A DNA stretch of 11,844 nucleotides, taken from contig CAYULJ010000050.1 in the NCBI GenBank assembly GCA_964445715.1, positions 1-11,844 on the forward strand. Reading direction: 5' to 3'. This DNA comes from CAYPYS01 sp964445715. Lineage in GTDB: Bacteria; Omnitrophota; Gorgyraeia; Gorgyraeales; Gorgyraeaceae. This document shows positions 7,169-11,844 of the stretch, piece after piece. The position numbers and the translations under genes were made by a program. Each line of letters opens with the position of its first letter. Positions within the stretch are counted from its first letter, which is position 1. The notes beneath the pieces are model-generated. The model worked only from the letters and a program-made list of their open reading frames with translations, had not been told where the DNA came from and did not search any database.

Positions 7169-7465
7169 ATGATAAAGAAATTTTTGACACTTAAAGAGGC
7201 CGCAGGCTATCTCGGCATCTCTGAGAGCGATTTTCAGAATATTTTAGATAAAAACGAAATCCCTTCTTATAGGATCGGTGGCATCTACACGCGATATAAG
7301 TCCGACGACCTGGATTCATATAGGAACAGATCGGGAGAGTGGTCGCGCTACCAGCGCATTGCGACTTTTTCTGATAAGATAAAAGACTTTTTTTATTTCA
7401 ATGACTTCTATATTGTATCTTGCGCTGCGATCGCAATTATCTTATTCTTGATCTTTAAACAATAA
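7169..7465 (+). CDS. Small helix-turn-helix protein with C-terminal membrane anchor
   Basis: The product is 98 residues. Residues about 5-55 form an excisionase/MerR-like HTH_17 domain: FLTLKEAAGYLGISESDFQ, then EIPSYRIGGIYTRYKSDDLDSY. It aligns without gaps to the HTH of the bactofilin gene just upstream as far as the shared IP (KE-x-A-x-YL ... IP). A polar linker with basic and aromatic residues follows (56-78). Residues about 80-96 (FYIVSCAAIAIILFLIF) form one membrane helix, with only K-Q after it. This is a tail-anchored layout that would hold the DNA-binding domain in the cytoplasm at the inner membrane. No clear Shine-Dalgarno sequence precedes ATG 7169. It lies 23 bases after the bactofilin-HTH gene, so it is probably in the same transcript. 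I do not know a named family with this exact layout, and DNA binding is inferred. Confidence 0.8.
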   Translation: MIKKFLTLKEAAGYLGISESDFQNILDKNEIPSYRIGGIYTRYKSDDLDSYRNRSGEWSRYQRIATFSDKIKDFFYFNDFYIVSCAAIAIILFLIFKQ

Positions 7466-7473
7466 CACCGGGG

Positions 7474-7514
7474 CTTAAGTTCACACTTTAACATTGTTGA
7501 AATGTGAAGTTAAG
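7474..7514 (+). repeat. 41-bp hairpin repeat, copy 4, diverged (before larB)
   Basis: It has the same length, orientation and 11-base centre (TAACATTGTTG) as the other copies, but differs at four positions in the arms: left arm CTTAAGTTCACACTT, right arm AAATGTGAAGTTAAG. Two of the changes form a compensatory pair (T to C at left position 9, A to G at its partner), keeping the pair. The other two leave a C-A and a G-G mismatch. It begins 9 bases after the preceding stop. Its last bases TTAAG run into GAG to make the larB Shine-Dalgarno sequence. Confidence 0.92.
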
Positions 7515-7517
7515 GAG
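7511..7517 (+). promoter_or_regulatory. larB Shine-Dalgarno, partly inside hairpin copy 4
   Basis: TAAGGAG is a full Shine-Dalgarno match whose first four bases are the last four of the hairpin stem. It lies 4 bases before TTG 7522 and 16 before ATG 7534, favouring TTG as the start. Pairing of the stem end could limit ribosome access. Confidence 0.65.
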
Positions 7518-7521
7518 AATA

Positions 7522-8184
7522 TTGGCGAAAGAGATGTATTCTAATTTGAATTTTGCCAGGATAGATCACCATAGAAAGATACGCAAAGGATTCAGTGAAG
7601 TCGTCTATTGTGAAGGCAAGACCCGCGTGCAGGTAAAAAATATAGTCGGAAATTTATTAAAAAGAAACAAACATATCCTCCTCACCCGCGCCAAAAAACC
7701 TTTATATGAATACCTGGAAAAATATTATCCAGGCCTGCAATACAATGAGGCAGCGAGGGTCATTTATAAAAAGAAACGCAAGCCAAAGAATAATAAGCAG
7801 GTTTTAATCCTGACTGCCGGCACCAGCGATATCCCGGTCGCAGAAGAAGCAAAGATCACGCTTGAGGTCATGGGGAATAAGGTAAAGGCGATTTATGACG
7901 TGGGTGTTGCCGGTATACATAGGTTATTTGACAAGCTAAAAGATGTTTCCCGGTCTAACGTAGTGATCGTAGTGGCCGGGATGGAAGGCGCTTTGGCGAG
8001 TGTAGTCACCGGCCTTACTGATAAACCAGTAATAGCCGTGCCTACAAGTGTTGGTTACGGGGCTAGCTTTAAAGGCATTGCGCCGCTTTTGACAATGATG
8101 AACTGCTGCGCACCAGGGGTCAGTGTTGTGAACATTGACAATGGTTTCGGAGCTGGCTATTTCGCGAGCTTGATTAATAGATAA
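7522..8184 (+). CDS. larB: Nickel pincer cofactor biosynthesis protein LarB (AIR carboxylase family)
   Basis: LarB carboxylates and hydrolyses nicotinic acid adenine dinucleotide to make pyridinium-3,5-biscarboxylic acid mononucleotide, the first step to the nickel-pincer cofactor of lactate racemase and related enzymes. LarE and LarC act later; neither is in this window. Visible marks are FARIDHHRKIRKGFSEVVYCEGKT near the N-terminus, the PurE-like core LTAGTSDIPVAEEA, GMEGALASVVTGL and IAVPTSVGYGAS, and the end MMNCCAPGVSVVNIDNGFGAGY, which holds the conserved cysteine reported to bond the substrate. From TTG 7522 the protein has 220 residues. GTG 7504 (226) and ATG 7534 are alternatives, and an in-frame TGA at 7498 inside the hairpin blocks anything longer. 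Many LarB proteins carry about 25-30 more N-terminal residues, so the repeat may have replaced that part. The ATPase gene follows after 3 bases. Confidence 0.88.
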   Translation: MAKEMYSNLNFARIDHHRKIRKGFSEVVYCEGKTRVQVKNIVGNLLKRNKHILLTRAKKPLYEYLEKYYPGLQYNEAARVIYKKKRKPKNNKQVLILTAGTSDIPVAEEAKITLEVMGNKVKAIYDVGVAGIHRLFDKLKDVSRSNVVIVVAGMEGALASVVTGLTDKPVIAVPTSVGYGASFKGIAPLLTMMNCCAPGVSVVNIDNGFGAGYFASLINR

Positions 8185-8187
8185 TAT

Positions 8188-9846
8188 ATGAATAAAGAAA
8201 AGGCCGTAAGAGACCTTGTAAAAAATATAGGGCTCCTGGACGAGGAAAAGATAAAAAAGGCGCTCGAGGAGCAAAAAAGGACCAAGGGACGCTTTTCTAG
8301 CGCGCTTTTGAAACTAGGTTATGTATCAAATCTAGAAGTCGGAAAAACTCTGATCTCGCAGATAGGAATAGTTCCTGTATCTGTAAAAGCCCAGGATATC
8401 GACAGAAAGACCATAAGCGTCCTTCCTTCGCACATTGCGCTTTCTCATAAAATAGCCCCTTTAAAACACGAAATTGATAAATTATATATATGCACTGATG
8501 ACCCCCTTAATTTTCTCGCAAAGAAAAATCTGGAAGAAATAATAGGCCTGCAAATAGAGATGGAGTTAGCTCTGACTAATGACCTGGACAAGGCGTTAGA
8601 AGAATTGTACGCTTCTAAGAAAAAAACAGATGTTGATCTGGCAAAGATGTCAGAAGGGATAAAAGGCGCAAAGGGAACTGAAGATGCCCCTATAATTAAA
8701 CTAGTAAATACAATAATAAACGAGGCCATAAAGAGGAGGACAAGCGATATTCACATAGAGCCTCTCGAAAACAAATTCCGGCTGCGTTACAGGATAGACG
8801 GTGTGTTGCACGAAGTATCAGGTCCGCCTAAAAGATTGCAAGGGTCAGTGCTGAGCAGGGTCAAGATCATGGCAGGTATGGACATTGCAGAGAAGAGGAT
8901 GCCGCAGGACGGGAGAATAAAAGCAAAGGTCGACAAGAAAGAGATCGACCTGAGGGTCTCCAGTCTTCCAGGTATCCACGGCGAAAGCATTGTCATGAGG
9001 ATACTCGACAAATCAAGTTTTATGGTGGGGATCGAGGACCTTGGTTTTATACCAGCCCAGAGAAAGGCCATAGAGACATTGATAAAGTTGCCCAATGGGA
9101 TGTTGCTAGTCACTGGGCCTACTGGTAGCGGCAAAACCACGACCTTATATGCGATCCTCAGTCATATAAATCAAAAAGAGCGGAAGGTCATCACTATAGA
9201 AGATCCTGTGGAATATCAGTTGGACGGAGTGAACCAGGTCCAGGTAAAACCTCAGATAGGCCTTAGCTTTGCTGCTGGACTAAGATCGATGTTGCGGCAA
9301 GCGCCTGACATTATAATGGTCGGAGAAATAAGGGATCTGGAAACTGCGGAAATAGCGATCCAGTCTGCGCTTACAGGCCATCTTATATTCAGCACGCTGC
9401 ATACAAATGATGCGCCGAGCGCAGTTACGCGACTCGCTGATATGGGCGTAAAGCCATATCTTGTCGCTTCTACTGTGCAGGGCGTGCTTGCCCAAAGATT
9501 AGTGAGGACTGTTTGTCCGTCGTGCAGAAAACCATACAAGCCTTCTGAAGAAGAAATAGTGGCGCTTTCTCTTGACCCGATCAAAGATAAAGAGCTTGAG
9601 CTTTATCGCGGCACTGGTTGTTCAGCTTGCGGCGACACTGGATATAAAGGAAGGCTGGGGATATTCGAGGTGTTGACCTTGACTGATGAGATCAGGGAGT
9701 TGATCCTAAATAATGGCTCGAATTCCGAGATATACAAAAAAGCAAGAGAGAGCGGCATGAGGACATTAAAGGAAGACGGTATTGAAAAGGTAAAAAGAGG
9801 TTACACCACGATCGAAGAAGTCATGAGGGTGACGCAAGATGTCTGA
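8188..9846 (+). CDS. GspE/PilB-family secretion or pilus assembly ATPase, first of two
   Basis: This is a 552-residue cytoplasmic hexameric ATPase that powers extension of a (pseudo)pilus in type II secretion or type IV pilus machines. The N-terminal 140 residues form the GspE/MshE N-domain (GLLDEEKIKKAL, LLKLGYVSNLEVGKTLI). The N2 domain starts near 167 (PIIKLVNTIINEA, SDIHIEP). The Walker A motif is GPTGSGKTT with K316; the Asp box is TIEDPVEY (336-343), Walker B DIIMVGEIRD (374-383) with E380, and the His box TGHLIFSTLHTNDA (396-409). A zinc site of two CxxC pairs is present (C443/C446 and C478/C481), as in GspE and PilB. All key residues are there, so it should be active. GspE and PilB cannot be told apart safely from the sequence alone. 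It follows larB by 3 bases without a clear Shine-Dalgarno sequence and overlaps the next ATPase by 8 bases. Confidence 0.93.
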   Translation: MNKEKAVRDLVKNIGLLDEEKIKKALEEQKRTKGRFSSALLKLGYVSNLEVGKTLISQIGIVPVSVKAQDIDRKTISVLPSHIALSHKIAPLKHEIDKLYICTDDPLNFLAKKNLEEIIGLQIEMELALTNDLDKALEELYASKKKTDVDLAKMSEGIKGAKGTEDAPIIKLVNTIINEAIKRRTSDIHIEPLENKFRLRYRIDGVLHEVSGPPKRLQGSVLSRVKIMAGMDIAEKRMPQDGRIKAKVDKKEIDLRVSSLPGIHGESIVMRILDKSSFMVGIEDLGFIPAQRKAIETLIKLPNGMLLVTGPTGSGKTTTLYAILSHINQKERKVITIEDPVEYQLDGVNQVQVKPQIGLSFAAGLRSMLRQAPDIIMVGEIRDLETAEIAIQSALTGHLIFSTLHTNDAPSAVTRLADMGVKPYLVASTVQGVLAQRLVRTVCPSCRKPYKPSEEEIVALSLDPIKDKELELYRGTGCSACGDTGYKGRLGIFEVLTLTDEIRELILNNGSNSEIYKKARESGMRTLKEDGIEKVKRGYTTIEEVMRVTQDV

Positions 9847-11548
9847 TAAGACACGATATAGCCTGTTATTGAAAAAGCTCGTCGATAGAAAATTATTGAC
9901 TCAGCAGAATATCGATGACGCGATAGAGGAAGAAAAGAAGACAGGGAAAAATATCTTCAAGATCCTCATAGACTACGACTATATAGCCGAAGAGGTCCTG
10001 CTCTCCACCGTTGCAAAGTGGCTGAGCGTTGAACTGGTCGATCTCTCTAAATTAAACATAGAGAGAGACGCTATAAATAAGATCTCGGCATCGACTGCAA
10101 AATTTTACAGCATTATGCCGATAAAGATCGAGGCCGGAGGAGTCGTCGTGGCTGTCAGTGACCCTTTGAACATGAAGCTCATAGATGACCTGCGCTTTGT
10201 CACAGGCCTGAACATAAAGATGGTCATGGCAAAAGAGGATGCTATAAAAAAAGCTATAGACCGATATTATGGTGAAGAGGAAGAATCGCTCGGCGATGTC
10301 ATAGATGAGGCGAAAAAGACATCGAGCAAGACTGTTGTCAAGAAAAGTGACGGGGCAGACAAGCTAAAAGAAATAGCTTCGCAGGCGCCTGTTGTGAAAT
10401 TATTGAATATGGTGCTTTTGAGGGCGATAAGAGACAAGGCATCGGATATACATTTTGAACCTTTTGAGAAGGACTATAACATAAGATACAGGATAGACGG
10501 GGTATGCTATGACGCTGCGCATCCTCCGAGAGACCTGAGTCTCGCCATAAGCTCGAGGATAAAGGTTATGGCGAATCTGGACGTTGCGGAAAACAGGTTG
10601 CCGCAGGACGGTAGGATCATAATGGACATTGGAGGCAAAAGCGTTGACCTGCGTGTATCGACATTGCCGACGCTCTATGGCGAAAGCATTGTGATGAGAG
10701 TGCTCGATAAAAGCGTGGTCAGCCTGTCTCTTGACCAGCTCGGCATAGACGATGATATCAAATCCAAACTCAGGAGTATAATTCACAGGCCGAACGGGAT
10801 CTTATTGACCACAGGTCCGACTGGTAGCGGCAAAACCACGACACTTTATTCCTGTCTGCGCGAAATAAATAAAACAGAATACAAGATCATTACAGCTGAA
10901 GATCCTGTTGAATATGACATCGAGGGTATTATCCAGATCGCTGTTAATCCAAAAATAGACCTTACTTTTGCCAAGATACTCAGGCACATGTTGAGACAAG
11001 ATCCTGATATTTTAATGGTCGGAGAGATCAGGGATTCTGAGACAGCTGAGATCGCGATCCAGTCTGCGCTCACAGGACACCTTGTCTTTAGCACGCTGCA
11101 TACGAATGACGCGCCCGGTGCCATCACTAGGCTTATGGACATGGGCGTTGAACCATTCTTGATAATCTCCACTATCAGGGCAATCATTGCCCAGAGGCTT
11201 GTGAGAGTGATTTGTCTAAAATGCAAAAAAGCGCATGAGCCTCAGGGGCACGAGCTCTCTGATCTGGGGATTTCACAGGAGAAGGCAAAGGAGCTTAAAT
11301 TTTATAAAGGAGAAGGATGCTCAGAGTGCAATGGGTCAGGATATAAAGGCAGGACAGGCATATACGAGTTGTTTATTGTGGATGAAAGACTGAGGGAGCT
11401 TATAGTTAAGAGGGAAAGTCTTTCGACGATAAGGGAGGCAGCGAGAAAGACTGGCATGAAAACACTACGCGAAAACGGAGTGAATAAAATTATAGAAGGC
11501 ACAACAACAATCGAGGAAGTCCTCAGGGAGACAAAGGAATACATCTAA
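9839..11548 (+). CDS. GspE/PilB-family secretion or pilus assembly ATPase, second of two
   Basis: This 569-residue paralogue of the gene before it has the same domain order: an N-domain (about 1-145, with LLKKLVDRKLLTQQNIDDAI), a charged linker (146-178), the N2 domain (SDIHFEP) and the motor. The Walker A motif is GPTGSGKTT with K332, the Asp box TAEDPVEY (352-359), Walker B DILMVGEIRD (390-399) with E396, the His box TGHLVFSTLHTNDA (412-425), and zinc cysteines C459/C462 and C494/C497. The linker is longer and the C-terminus is slightly extended compared with the first copy. The two genes share an identical 23-base stretch over the Walker A codons (9121-9143 and 10820-10842) but differ strongly in the N-domain, so they are old duplicates or separate systems' motors. 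The start ATG overlaps the upstream stop by 8 bases, implying coupling. A prepilin gene follows after a hairpin element, which supports a pilus or pseudopilus operon. Confidence 0.93.
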   Translation: MSDKTRYSLLLKKLVDRKLLTQQNIDDAIEEEKKTGKNIFKILIDYDYIAEEVLLSTVAKWLSVELVDLSKLNIERDAINKISASTAKFYSIMPIKIEAGGVVVAVSDPLNMKLIDDLRFVTGLNIKMVMAKEDAIKKAIDRYYGEEEESLGDVIDEAKKTSSKTVVKKSDGADKLKEIASQAPVVKLLNMVLLRAIRDKASDIHFEPFEKDYNIRYRIDGVCYDAAHPPRDLSLAISSRIKVMANLDVAENRLPQDGRIIMDIGGKSVDLRVSTLPTLYGESIVMRVLDKSVVSLSLDQLGIDDDIKSKLRSIIHRPNGILLTTGPTGSGKTTTLYSCLREINKTEYKIITAEDPVEYDIEGIIQIAVNPKIDLTFAKILRHMLRQDPDILMVGEIRDSETAEIAIQSALTGHLVFSTLHTNDAPGAITRLMDMGVEPFLIISTIRAIIAQRLVRVICLKCKKAHEPQGHELSDLGISQEKAKELKFYKGEGCSECNGSGYKGRTGIYELFIVDERLRELIVKRESLSTIREAARKTGMKTLRENGVNKIIEGTTTIEEVLRETKEYI

Positions 11549-11549
11549 C

Positions 11550-11643
11550 CTTAAGTCCAAAAATAAAAAATAGGGACAGACACCTATTTTTTCGAGACCT
11601 GTTTTAATAAAAATAGGTGTCTGTCCCTATTTTTGGAGTTAAG
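11550..11643 (+). repeat. REP/BIME-like inverted repeat between the ATPase and prepilin genes
   Basis: Two 26-base arms, 11566-11591 and 11609-11634, are exact reverse complements around a 17-base centre. Each arm is itself a small hairpin: AAAAATAGG and CCTATTTTT around an 8-base loop (GACAGACA, or its complement in the other arm). This is the layout of paired inverted REP units. Outside the arms the symmetry continues: CTTAAGTCC on the left matches GGAGTTAAG on the right with one mismatch, the left side carrying an extra 7 bases (AAAAATA). It begins one base after the second ATPase stop. Because stems end in T-runs it could also end or weaken transcription before the prepilin gene. I recall GGGACAGACACC-type repeats from other bacterial genomes, some near Y1 (REP-associated) transposases; no transposase is in this window. 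Confidence 0.88.
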
Positions 11644-11661
11644 CAAAAAATGAGGTGTAAT

Positions 11662-11844
11662 ATGAAGAGAAAAGGGTTTACACTTATAGAGCTTTTGGTC
11701 GTCATAGCGATTATAACTATATTGGCTGGAATGGTCGTGAGCGGCGCTCAGCAGGCGAGAAAACGCGGAGCGATTACTAAGGCAAAAGCGCAGCTGGCAA
11801 CGCTTGAAATAGCGATCAACATGTATGAGACAGACATGGGCGAG
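11662..11844 (+). CDS. Type IV prepilin / type II secretion pseudopilin, N-terminal part
   Basis: The first 61 codons are present and the gene runs off the window. The start MKRKGFTLIELLVVIAI is a classic class III signal: a short basic leader, cleavage by the prepilin peptidase between G5 and F6, N-methylation of F6, and the conserved Glu at position 5 of the mature chain (E10). The hydrophobic helix runs to about residue 28 (TILAGMVVSG). The following amphipathic region (AKAQLATLEIAINMYETDMGE) resembles major pseudopilins of the GspG type, where an alpha helix leads to a Y-x-x-D-x-G turn, but the distinguishing C-terminal part is missing. GAGGTG (11652-11657) lies 4 bases before the ATG. 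Its position after two assembly ATPases supports a shared pilus/secretion role. Confidence 0.92.
   Translation, partial: MKRKGFTLIELLVVIAIITILAGMVVSGAQQARKRGAITKAKAQLATLEIAINMYETDMGE

Noticed and set aside
2124..7514. Reading the four 41-bp repeats as a CRISPR array or as Rho-independent terminators.
   Set aside because: Copies are 1.3-2.4 kb apart with genes between them, so not CRISPR. No T-run follows the stems and the stem base is A/T-rich, so they are not standard terminators.
1..11844. tRNA, rRNA, riboswitch or integrase/transposase genes.
   Set aside because: None was seen on either strand by eye; gaps between genes are all under 120 bases and are mostly filled by the repeats.

Overview
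The window reads as a chromosomal segment of an uncultured, double-membraned bacterium recovered by metagenomic assembly. All 13 genes are on the + strand, in tight runs with small gaps or overlaps. Type II secretion/type IV pilus ATPases and a prepilin point to a diderm. Use of GatCAB (indirect Gln-tRNA/Asn-tRNA formation) together with bactofilin and this pilus/secretion gene style would fit Omnitrophota or a related candidate phylum, but that placement is an inference from gene content and is weak.

Layout. (1) 2-3774: the 3' end of rsmA (16S rRNA dimethyltransferase), then gatC, gatA and gatB, the full tRNA amidotransferase. gatB is interrupted by a 100-N scaffold gap with an identical 55-bp sequence on both sides. 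Collapsing the duplicate restores an intact 474-residue GatB, so the break is an assembly artefact. (2) 3849-7465: a secreted S41 (Ctp) protease, tsaD (t6A tRNA modification), an MgtC/SapB-family membrane protein, a bactofilin fused to a helix-turn-helix domain, and a small helix-turn-helix protein with a C-terminal membrane anchor. (3) 7522-8184: larB (nickel-pincer cofactor synthesis) with a short N-terminus. (4) 8188-11844: two tandem, overlapping GspE/PilB-type ATPases and the start of a type IV prepilin/pseudopilin gene.

The most notable structure that the genes do not explain is a 41-bp hairpin repeat, present four times, always in the same orientation and always in the gap behind one gene and before the next (after gatA, gatB, ctp and the anchored HTH gene). 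Two copies supply the TAA stop codon of the preceding gene. The fourth carries a compensatory base pair and abuts the ribosome binding site of larB. A second, different element lies between the second ATPase and the prepilin: two inverted 26-bp arms, each of which is itself a small hairpin, resembling a REP/BIME element. A 4 x 7-bp tandem repeat sits inside the tsaD coding sequence.

How the genes may work together: the first block is translation housekeeping (rRNA methylation, tRNA charging and, with tsaD, tRNA modification). The bactofilin-HTH and HTH-membrane pair share an alignable DNA-binding-type domain and may connect DNA, a polymerising scaffold and the membrane. The ATPases and prepilin form the start of a pilus or secretion operon. 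The only candidate for an undescribed system is the bactofilin-HTH/membrane-HTH pair, and its function is unproven.
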